Shown here one piece after another: positions 1-6,236 of a stretch of 64,000 nucleotides of DNA (position 1 is the first letter of the stretch; the number at the start of each line of letters is the position of its first letter). The notes under the pieces were generated by a model. The model was not told the origin of the DNA. It did no database searches and saw nothing but the letters and a program-made list of their open reading frames with translations. Made by a program: the position numbers and the translations under genes. Origin of the DNA: JAABVY01 sp964496505 (GTDB lineage Bacteria > Zixibacteria > MSB-5A5 > JAABVY01); NCBI GenBank assembly GCA_964496505.1, contig CAZBZV010000006.1, positions 1 through 64,000 of the forward strand. Direction: 5' to 3'.

Positions 1-60
1 AAAGTGTTACCCATGTGATCGGTCTTTTCTGTTACCTATGTCTTGTTCGTACAAAATAGC
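1..60. mobile_element. possible terminal end of an insertion sequence
   Basis: Two near-identical motifs, TGTTACCCATGTGAT at about 5-19 and TGTTACCTATGTCTT at about 31-45, are spaced 26 bp apart. Repeated TGTTACCyATGT blocks of this kind are what I associate with the multi-repeat ends of IS21- or IS481-like elements carrying DDE integrase-type transposases. The transposase itself would lie left of the window, so the assignment rests on the repeats alone. Confidence 0.35.
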
Positions 61-84
61 TAACATATAGTGTATGATAAACTT

Positions 85-115
85 AGCCCATTGTGTAATA
101 ACAATGGGCTTTTTA
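85..115 (+). terminator. rho-independent terminator
   Basis: A perfect 9-bp stem AGCCCATTG / CAATGGGCT encloses an 8-nt loop and is followed by a run of T. It would end plus-strand transcription entering from left of the window, possibly from the suspected insertion sequence. Confidence 0.7.
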
Positions 116-258
116 AGGATATGGCATAGCATTTGAATCTGCAACGGCAAAAAAATAATATAATTTTAAAAGAGCGTATATATCCATCCGACAATATAAA
201 AGTAACTCCTGAAATATAGATTTGTTTGGGCTGTATCACTCCAAATTTGGAGGTAAAA

Positions 259-891
259 ATGCGAGCAATGCTAATTCCGGCAATAATTTGTCTGGTAATG
301 TTCTGGCCGTCGTCAGACTCCTTCGCAGATGTTGATGTCGGACTATCGATTGGCGATGATGGTCTTAAAAGCTTTTACATTGCAATAGGGGACCACTACA
401 GGGCGCCCGAAAAAGAGATCATTATTGTCAGAAGATCGAAACTTCCCGAGGAGGAAATGCCGGTTGTGTTTTTCCTGGCGCGCAAAGCCGATGTCTCCCC
501 TGAGGTCATAATCAAGATGCGTTTGCTGGGAAAATCATGGTGGGAGATAACCACCCATTTCGGACTAAATGCGAGCATCTATTATGTACCGGTAAAGGGC
601 AATCCCTTGCCGCCTTACGGCAAAGCGTACGGACATTATAAGAATAAGAAAAAGAGCCAATGGGGCAAAATTGTACTTTCAGATGTAGATATTATAAATT
701 TTGTCAACCTGCGCTTTATCTCGGAGCATTGGGGTTATGAACCTGAAGAGGTGATTAAGATGCGTGCTAACGGCCGTAATTTCGTAAATATCAACTCCGA
801 GGCAAAAGCCAAAAAAAATAAGTCCAGGGCCGAGAAGTATGCCGATGACGAAAAACCGGGTAAGGGTAAGTCAAAGAAAAATAAAAAATAG
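259..891 (+). CDS. small secreted protein of unknown function
   Basis: 210-residue protein with a likely signal peptide at residues 1-23 (hydrophobic core ending SFADV). The ATG at 259 is preferred over a TTG at 226 because a strong GGAGGT lies just upstream and the signal peptide then begins correctly. The mature part holds two related short segments, PEVIIKMRLLGKSW (about 81-94) and PEEVIKMRANGRNF (about 162-175), suggesting an internal duplication of a helix. The C-terminus (after about 180) is very rich in Lys and likely disordered. I do not recognise the family. It is followed by a bidirectional terminator, so it appears monocistronic. Confidence 0.75.
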   Translation: MRAMLIPAIICLVMFWPSSDSFADVDVGLSIGDDGLKSFYIAIGDHYRAPEKEIIIVRRSKLPEEEMPVVFFLARKADVSPEVIIKMRLLGKSWWEITTHFGLNASIYYVPVKGNPLPPYGKAYGHYKNKKKSQWGKIVLSDVDIINFVNLRFISEHWGYEPEEVIKMRANGRNFVNINSEAKAKKNKSRAEKYADDEKPGKGKSKKNKK

Positions 892-903
892 AAGAATAAT
901 GAT

Positions 904-933
904 CAAAAATCCCGCTTCAGGCGGGATTTTTTT
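904..933. terminator. bidirectional rho-independent terminator
   Basis: Stem AATCCCGC / GCGGGATT with a short loop, flanked by A-runs on the left and T-runs on the right, so it can work on both strands. It sits between the convergent small secreted protein and the DinB-like gene. Confidence 0.85.
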
Positions 934-985
934 AGTTTTCCAACAAATCAAGATCATCTGCTACAGTCGATTACAAATCAGAGCC

Positions 986-1465
986 TTACCAGGCGCCAAG
1001 CATTTTGCGGATCTGAACGATCTGGCCGATATGGTAGGCGTTATGATCGGCGACCAGTAAAAGCTCGCGCAGTATATTCTGGCCGTCGCCATGGGAGATC
1101 GGCTTAAAAAGATCGACCGAAGAATCGTTGGCCATTGCCCTGAGCTCAGACAGGTCGGCCTTGAATGATTCAATGCTTTTATCCCAGGCGGAATCATCCG
1201 GCGGGGAATCATCTTCAGTCCAGTAATCGTCTGGCCAGTTAAGCTCCTTGTAATCAGGATTTTTAATGAAATCCAGGATATCGTATTGAGCCAGACGGAT
1301 GTGTTCCAGAAGCTGCCAGGCGGAATGGGGAGCGCCCTTGGGCTTTTTGCCCCTAAGCTCAGGCGGAAAATCCTCAACCGTCTTTTCCAGATTGATATGC
1401 GCACCCTGCCAGTTCAGGATCTCAGCAAGATAATCGCGCAGTATTTTTTCGTTATTGTTGTTCAT
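986..1465 (-). CDS. DinB/YfiT-like four-helix protein
   Basis: 159 residues, the usual DinB-superfamily length. A three-His metal site is visible: H55 in LLEHIR, and H141 and H145 in the segment ADHNAYHIGQI, which is the typical C-terminal helix motif of these proteins. Family members include thiol-dependent enzymes (mycothiol- or bacillithiol-dependent S-transferases and isomerases), but most are uncharacterised, and the substrate here cannot be read from sequence. No clear Shine-Dalgarno is seen before the ATG. It stands alone, with a shared terminator downstream. Confidence 0.8.
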   Translation of the reverse strand: MNNNNEKILRDYLAEILNWQGAHINLEKTVEDFPPELRGKKPKGAPHSAWQLLEHIRLAQYDILDFIKNPDYKELNWPDDYWTEDDSPPDDSAWDKSIESFKADLSELRAMANDSSVDLFKPISHGDGQNILRELLLVADHNAYHIGQIVQIRKMLGAW

Positions 1466-1667
1466 GTAATTGAAGAATGGATAATCATAATAAATGTTCC
1501 ACTCAGATCGGAATATAACTTGACAACGAGTTCTATTATCGTTAAATATTTTATAAGTAAGTCTATTTTATGCCGATACCACAGACTTATATGTTTTGCT
1601 GAACGGTTTGGTTTAAAAGCTACTGAGTTCGCATAGATACCGTTCCAAAATGAGTTGATTATTAGAC

Positions 1668-1772
1668 AGGCGGAGGATTTCAGTATCTGCTTGATATATC
1701 TTCGCCTCCGAAAATTTGCCTCGTCCTGGAGGATTAGACGAGAGCCCGCCGGGCATAATTGTCGGGCGGGCT
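1668..1772. other. cluster of three hairpins in a gene-free stretch
   Basis: The 454-bp gap 1466-1919 contains no credible gene. Within it are consecutive inverted repeats: AGGCGGAGG / TCTTCGCCT (1668-1707, with G-U pairs), TCGTC / GACGA (1721-1741), and AGCCCGCC / GGCGGGCT (1743-1772). The last could be a GC-rich terminator-like stem, but no long T-run follows. The group may be a structured RNA or a dispersed repeat; I cannot assign a class. Confidence 0.4.
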
Positions 1773-1919
1773 TTCCATATGGGGAGCTTTTGCATATAAA
1801 ATGTCATGCTGAGATCGTGTGACAGTCAACTCAGATGAAACTTATGCCAGATTATTCCATATATAATAGCGAGGTTAAAACTTAACCTGCCCGAAACTGC
1901 AATCAAGGAGCAAAGTGAT

Positions 1920-3122
1920 ATGAAACATCGATGTAAATTGCTGATATCTGCATCTTTATTATTTTTTGCGCTAGCATTTAATCTGGCTCCGGAGAGAGCG
2001 TATGCCCAGCAGGAGGGAGATAAGATATATCTCGGCGAGTTGAAAAAAGTGAGGTCAGATGTTCTTGATGAGGAACGCATAGTTCTGGTCTATACTCCCA
2101 CCGGATATGCTCAGAATGATCTTTCTTATCCGGTTATGTATCTGCTTGACGGCACAGGGCACTTTCATCATGTCACCGGCATCATTGACTTTCTGACAAG
2201 GCAGGGCCTGATTTCCGACATGATCGTGGTGGCGCTGGCCAACACCGACCGCACCCGAGATTTCACTCCCACTAGAGATCATTCGAATCGCGGCAACAGA
2301 TTTGAAACTGCCGGAGGCGCCGGTAACTTCCTGAAATTTTTGGAGAAAGAACTTCAGCCTTATATCAGGGAAAACTATCGTGTAAAGGATTACAATATTT
2401 TAGTAGGGCATTCATTCGGCGGGCTGTTCACCGTTAATGCGCTTCTTGCCGAGCCGGAATTATTCGATGCATACATCGCCGCAAGCCCGACCTTCTGGTG
2501 GGACGATCATTATCTGGCACGCAAAGCGCGGCCGTTTTTCAAGGATCATCCTGATCTTCATAAATTTCTTTATATGACTCTTGGAGATGAAGGTGAATTG
2601 ATGCAGGAGGGCGCTGAACGCTTTACACTGCTTCTGGAAAATGAAGCTCCTGAGGGTTTGGACTGGCATTATGAATATATGGAAGGCGAGGATCACGGTT
2701 CGGTACCTCACATGACTGTCTATAATGCTCTTAAAGTTTTGTACGATGGATGGGAGCTTCCGGCACGGTTACTGGACAGCTCGGTGGCTGCGGTGCACGA
2801 TCATTATGCCATGCTGAGCAAGAGGTTCGGCTATGAGATATCTATACCCGAGGCGGTTTTGAATATTATGGGCTACCAGGCGCTGGGAATAGAGGATTTC
2901 GAGAGAGCCATAAAGATATTCAGGCTAAATGTGAAAAGGTATCCGAATTCGGCCAATGTTTATGATAGTCTGGGAGAGGGTTACGAGGCCATGGGCGAGT
3001 TTCGGAAGGCGCGCGAGAATTATGCCATTGCAGTTGAAAAGGGCGAAAAGATCGGCGACCCAAATCTTCCTCTCTATAAGCAACATTTAAAGAATATTCA
3101 GGAGCAAATCGGAGTTCAGTGA
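1920..3122 (+). CDS. secreted alpha/beta-hydrolase esterase with C-terminal TPR
   Basis: 400 residues starting at ATG after AAGGAG. A signal peptide (1-29, ending AYAQ) exports it. Residues about 35-290 form a putative-esterase (PF00756-type, Fes/IroE-like) hydrolase: nucleophile elbow GHSFGG with S165, and a late His in GEDHGS (H259). Residues about 310-385 carry TPR-like helices (DFERAIKIFRLNVKRYPNS and a following repeat), an arrangement known in secreted FCB-group esterases. The reaction is probably ester hydrolysis in the periplasm or outside the cell; the family includes ferric-enterobactin and carbohydrate esterases, so the substrate is open. A strong terminator follows. Confidence 0.85.
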   Translation: MKHRCKLLISASLLFFALAFNLAPERAYAQQEGDKIYLGELKKVRSDVLDEERIVLVYTPTGYAQNDLSYPVMYLLDGTGHFHHVTGIIDFLTRQGLISDMIVVALANTDRTRDFTPTRDHSNRGNRFETAGGAGNFLKFLEKELQPYIRENYRVKDYNILVGHSFGGLFTVNALLAEPELFDAYIAASPTFWWDDHYLARKARPFFKDHPDLHKFLYMTLGDEGELMQEGAERFTLLLENEAPEGLDWHYEYMEGEDHGSVPHMTVYNALKVLYDGWELPARLLDSSVAAVHDHYAMLSKRFGYEISIPEAVLNIMGYQALGIEDFERAIKIFRLNVKRYPNSANVYDSLGEGYEAMGEFRKARENYAIAVEKGEKIGDPNLPLYKQHLKNIQEQIGVQ

Positions 3123-3146
3123 TAGAAATTGATATTGCTATTGAGG

Positions 3147-3176
3147 CGGCTCGCATTATTGCGGGCCGTTTTTTTT
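3147..3176 (+). terminator. rho-independent terminator of the esterase gene
   Basis: Stem CGGCTCGC / GCGGGCCG (one G-T pair) followed directly by eight T. It overlaps the last codons of the convergent cupin gene. Confidence 0.85.
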
Positions 3177-3530
3177 GTCCGCCCAGTATGTATCATCCTT
3201 AACATAATTGCTTTTGAAGACAAGCACCATGAAATCCTTATCGGAGTCGTTTTCGACTTTGTGGATATCATCCGGCACGGTCATCATCATATCGCCGGCT
3301 TTCAATCTGCGGGTCTCGCCGTTTATTGTGAAAGCGACATCTCCCTGCATAACATAATAATATTCGTAGGTACTCTTGTGATAATGCGGCTCGACCACCG
3401 ATCCCGGCGTGATCACCACAACCTGCGAAAGCACACCCTCGGAATCGAAATCCTCGCTTGAGGCAAGTATCTGCTTTTTATAGCCTTTGGCCTGAGTCCA
3501 ATTATTTTCATCTATCTTGATATCTTTCAT
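3156..3530 (-). CDS. single-domain cupin protein
   Basis: 124 residues, preceded by a near-consensus AAAGGAGG. Residues about 35-105 form one conserved beta-barrel (cupin_2 type). Metal ligands of motif 1 are visible as H49, H51 and E56 (PHYHKSTYEYYYVMQG), and H90 supplies the motif 2 His (VPDDIHKVEN). Small cupins of this size are usually metal-dependent dioxygenases, isomerases or ligand sensors; the function here is undetermined. It is monocistronic and convergent with the esterase gene. Confidence 0.8.
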   Translation of the reverse strand: MKDIKIDENNWTQAKGYKKQILASSEDFDSEGVLSQVVVITPGSVVEPHYHKSTYEYYYVMQGDVAFTINGETRRLKAGDMMMTVPDDIHKVENDSDKDFMVLVFKSNYVKDDTYWADKKNGPQ

Positions 3531-3621
3531 TTTATCCGAGCCTCCTTTAGATTAAACAAAATTATTTTGTGCTAAGATAGCATGCATAGATGAAATTGCA
3601 ACCGGGAAATAATCAGATCGA

Positions 3622-3674
3622 GTCAGGCGCAGGGTCACAATCCCGATTTCGTCGAAATCATGATCCTGCGTGAC
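3622..3674. repeat. imperfect palindromic repeat
   Basis: Outer arms GTCAGGCGCAGGGTC and GATCCTGCGTGAC are imperfect complements, and the centre GATTTCG-T-CGAAATC is a perfect inverted repeat. It forms part of a repeat patch that fills the 418-bp gap between the cupin and the barrel gene. Confidence 0.55.
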
Positions 3675-3715
3675 ATTACAAATCCAACCTCTAAAGAGGC
3701 GGTGTAACCCAGAAT

Positions 3716-3788
3716 GTCATTCTGAGCGAAGAGAAGAACTGCTTGATCCGTTAAAGATTCTTCGGTCGCAGTGCTCCCTCAGAATGAC
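3716..3788 (+). repeat. dispersed palindromic repeat, copy 1
   Basis: A 73-bp unit bounded by perfect 11-bp inverted ends GTCATTCTGAG and CTCAGAATGAC, with AAAGATTCTTCGGTCGCA inside. A copy in opposite orientation lies at 56037-56110. Both are flanked by ordinary genes. In addition, CTCTAAAGAGGC occurs at 3689 and 3834, bracketing this copy in direct orientation. Confidence 0.85.
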
Positions 3789-3874
3789 AGTATAAAATCA
3801 CATTTCAGCATTATCGCTGGCTTATTAGCGCCGCTCTAAAGAGGCCGGGCACCCCAGTATGACATCGAAGTGGA

Positions 3875-3912
3875 TAAAAAAAGCAAAGGGTATGGACCGA
3901 AGCCCACACCCT
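3875..3912 (-). terminator. rho-independent terminator of the small barrel gene
   Basis: On the minus strand an 11-bp stem AGGGTGTGGGC / GTCCATACCCT (with G-U pairs) closes a UUCG tetraloop and is followed by a T-rich tract. It ends the barrel-protein transcript. Confidence 0.85.
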
Positions 3913-3948
3913 CTGCCTGTGTTGAAGGTATGATATTAAGGTATGTCT

Positions 3949-4479
3949 TTAGAAGTAGAAGTGGAATCCCAGCCAGGTGATACTTCCGGCCAATGAGCCA
4001 AAATCTGTCGAGGACTCATCACTGATCTCATCCGGGGGAGAGGTGATTCTGACCTTGAGACCGTGAGCGGCCTGAAGGGAGAAATGATCTCCGAAGAATA
4101 CCTCGGCACCCGGAGTAAGCATAAGCTCAATCACTGTCCATTTCTCATCAGAAGCGCCCGAACCGTAAACACGGTTGTCGAGGCTCGAGAAAATCACCCC
4201 CGGACGGACGAAGAAATTGGCTCTGTCGGTCGGATAGACGACATACGGTACACCGGCTTCCAGCCAGAAGGAGGTGCCGTTCTCATCGCCCAGATCGATC
4301 GACTCAAAGCCCAGACCGAGATCAATACCGACCTTATCGTTTACCCAGTAACGGATTCCGACCGGAGCGTCAGAATCAAAATAACCCAGGCTGAATCTGC
4401 CGGTGAGATCTTTGGCGTTGCCAATCACAGGAATTGTCAGAATCAGCGCCAGTGCGATTACAGTTAACTTCTTAAGCAT
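3949..4479 (-). CDS. small outer-membrane beta-barrel protein
   Basis: 176 residues with a clear signal peptide (1-22, cleavage near GNA-KD). The mature part alternates polar and apolar residues in about eight strands separated by Gly/Asp turns and ends in FHFYF, the terminal aromatic residue expected for Bam-assembled barrels. It resembles the general outer membrane protein beta-barrel (OmpA/OmpW-like) group; no specific function can be read. AAAGGAGG precedes the ATG. It has its own terminator and so is probably a single-gene unit. Confidence 0.75.
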   Translation of the reverse strand: MLKKLTVIALALILTIPVIGNAKDLTGRFSLGYFDSDAPVGIRYWVNDKVGIDLGLGFESIDLGDENGTSFWLEAGVPYVVYPTDRANFFVRPGVIFSSLDNRVYGSGASDEKWTVIELMLTPGAEVFFGDHFSLQAAHGLKVRITSPPDEISDESSTDFGSLAGSITWLGFHFYF

Positions 4480-4606
4480 TTAATGCCTCCTTTGAATAAT
4501 TATAGAGTTTTCAGTTTTTGTCTTTCATTTTTAAATCTGAAATACAAAATCGCCGCATATTGTTCCACAAAAGTCTAATAAATGTCGAGATAAAATGGAT
4601 TATATG

Positions 4607-4642
4607 CAAAAAATATATGGGACTATCTAAAGTCCCATATAT
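4607..4642 (-). terminator. rho-independent terminator of the receptor/lipoprotein unit
   Basis: A perfect 12-bp stem ATATATGGGACT / AGTCCCATATAT with a 6-nt loop, followed on the minus strand by T6. It lies 25 bp past the stop codon of the lipoprotein gene. Confidence 0.85.
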
Positions 4643-4666
4643 AATTGTCTAATTGTTAGGATTCTG

Positions 4667-6082
4667 TTATTGCAGAAATCCGTAATGATCCATTGCTGTC
4701 CATCCGTCAAGCCAGCTTGTGCTGCCGGGCTGGAATGCGCCCTTGTAGCTAACATTCTGGAAGAAAGCAGCTTCCGGCTGATCGGCAGCGTTTGCTGCGG
4801 GTCCGCCAGAGCTCGGAACCGGGTTCAAAGCGCCGGTATTCAATCTGACCACGGAGTTGATCTGAGGATCAACAACATCATTACTCCAGCTTACCTGAGT
4901 CATCATGGTTCGGACGAAGTCCTGCTGGAATATGTCGTTCATGGTGTTGCCTGCGCCAAAGCTGTGCCAGATATTGTTTTTGAAGACAATATCGCCTGCT
5001 TCGAGACGGGAACGGCTGTGCTCGAGAGCTTCGCCGGTTTTATCCTCGACATGCAGGCCGGAACCCTGGAATCCGTAGAAGATGCTGTTGTGGTATTCAC
5101 CGCCGGCGTTATCGCGCATCATAATGGCATAGTCGTTGTCGCTGTTGGTGGAGCTGTTTCCGGAGCCGATATAGGTGGCATTGGAGATAATCGGATGAGC
5201 GTATGGTGTGCCCTGCTCGTCGCCGGTAGCGCCGTCATGCTCGCCGCACCTGTTGCCGACATCGCCGTGCTGTACCGCAAACCAGAACTGGCCGTTGCCG
5301 CGAAAGCCTTCGTCATAATCGAAAGCATCATCGCCGCAGAAGCCTACTGCGATATTTTTGGTGTTGGGGACGCCGCCGAAGAATTCCACACCGTCATCAA
5401 AATTGGAGTAAATCTCGATATATTCGATGGTAGTCTGGTTTCCTACACCGCCCAGAGTCAGGCCGTTAATCTCGTTGGCAGCGCCGATTTCCGAACCGCC
5501 ATGACGAATGGAGACATAGCGGACGGAACCGGAATTATCGCTGTTGTTATTGCCGCCGTACTCACCGCGAGGTTCATCGGAAGGAATACCTTCGATCTGG
5601 CTGATGCCGGTAGGTGTATTGACAACAGCATCACCGAGAATAATCAGACCGCCCCAGAGACCATTGTCGAATAGGCCCAGATCGTTAGGATCGTCAACAT
5701 CGTCAACCTCTGCGGTCATAATGATCGGATTGTCCTGGGTGCCGTTAGCCCAGATTCTTCCGCCGCGAGCGATAATAAGAGCGCTGGCGTTGACGCCGGT
5801 GCCCGGCCTGAACCTGATGACCGTTCCCGGTTCAATCGAAAGCGCCGCGCCGTCCTCGACGAAAACGAAGCCGCTCACGAGCCAGTTGCTGTCGGCCGAG
5901 AGATGTACGCTGTCGCCGGCCTGAATCATATCATCGAAGAAAAATGCAAACGATTCGTCGCCGTCGTCAGGCCCGGTCGAACCGCCGTTGTCGTCGTCGC
6001 TGCAGCCCGTAAAGGCCGCCAGAGCCAGGACTGCGATCAACGTAAACATGGATTTGAGAATTACTGATAAGTACTTTTTCAC
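4667..6082 (-). CDS. surface lipoprotein with repeat/beta-helix-like body
   Basis: 471 residues from a GTG start behind AGGAGG. Lipobox at AAFTGC (C26) followed by an acidic, Gly-rich linker, so it is a lipoprotein. The body (about 45-471) has short repeated turns rich in G, N and D (for example PGTVIRFRPGTGVNASALII and NPIIMTAEVDDV), resembling right-handed beta-helix proteins seen in Bacteroidota-type genomes. It lies directly downstream of a TonB-dependent receptor gene on the same strand and shares its terminator, so it is probably the receptor's surface partner, by analogy with other receptor/lipoprotein pairs. The substrate is unknown. Confidence 0.75.
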   Translation of the reverse strand: MKKYLSVILKSMFTLIAVLALAAFTGCSDDDNGGSTGPDDGDESFAFFFDDMIQAGDSVHLSADSNWLVSGFVFVEDGAALSIEPGTVIRFRPGTGVNASALIIARGGRIWANGTQDNPIIMTAEVDDVDDPNDLGLFDNGLWGGLIILGDAVVNTPTGISQIEGIPSDEPRGEYGGNNNSDNSGSVRYVSIRHGGSEIGAANEINGLTLGGVGNQTTIEYIEIYSNFDDGVEFFGGVPNTKNIAVGFCGDDAFDYDEGFRGNGQFWFAVQHGDVGNRCGEHDGATGDEQGTPYAHPIISNATYIGSGNSSTNSDNDYAIMMRDNAGGEYHNSIFYGFQGSGLHVEDKTGEALEHSRSRLEAGDIVFKNNIWHSFGAGNTMNDIFQQDFVRTMMTQVSWSNDVVDPQINSVVRLNTGALNPVPSSGGPAANAADQPEAAFFQNVSYKGAFQPGSTSWLDGWTAMDHYGFLQ

Positions 6083-6190
6083 GTTTCCTCCTATAATGAT
6101 TAATGAAGTGAGTATATCAGTAGTTATTCAATGTGATATTATTCCCCCGATTGGGGTATTTCTGTCATTCTGTTTTCACATTCCAACTAT

Positions 6191-6221
6191 GAGCGATCCA
6201 TTTGATTAAAATGGATCGCTC
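6191..6221. other. perfect intercistronic hairpin between receptor and lipoprotein
   Basis: GAGCGATCCATTT and its exact complement (13-bp stem, 5-nt loop) lie between the receptor stop and the lipoprotein start. Neither strand has a following T-run, so it is more likely an mRNA processing or stability element than a full terminator. Confidence 0.65.
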
Positions 6222-6236
6222 TTAAATTTACTTTTC

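Noticed and set aside
961..1404. 147-codon minus-strand frame beside the DinB-like gene
   Set aside because: It shares the same strand and bases in another frame; only the frame 986-1465 shows the DinB His triad.
4670..5674. 334-codon plus-strand frame
   Set aside because: Antisense to the beta-helix-like lipoprotein; Ala/Val-rich low-complexity product without domain or RBS.
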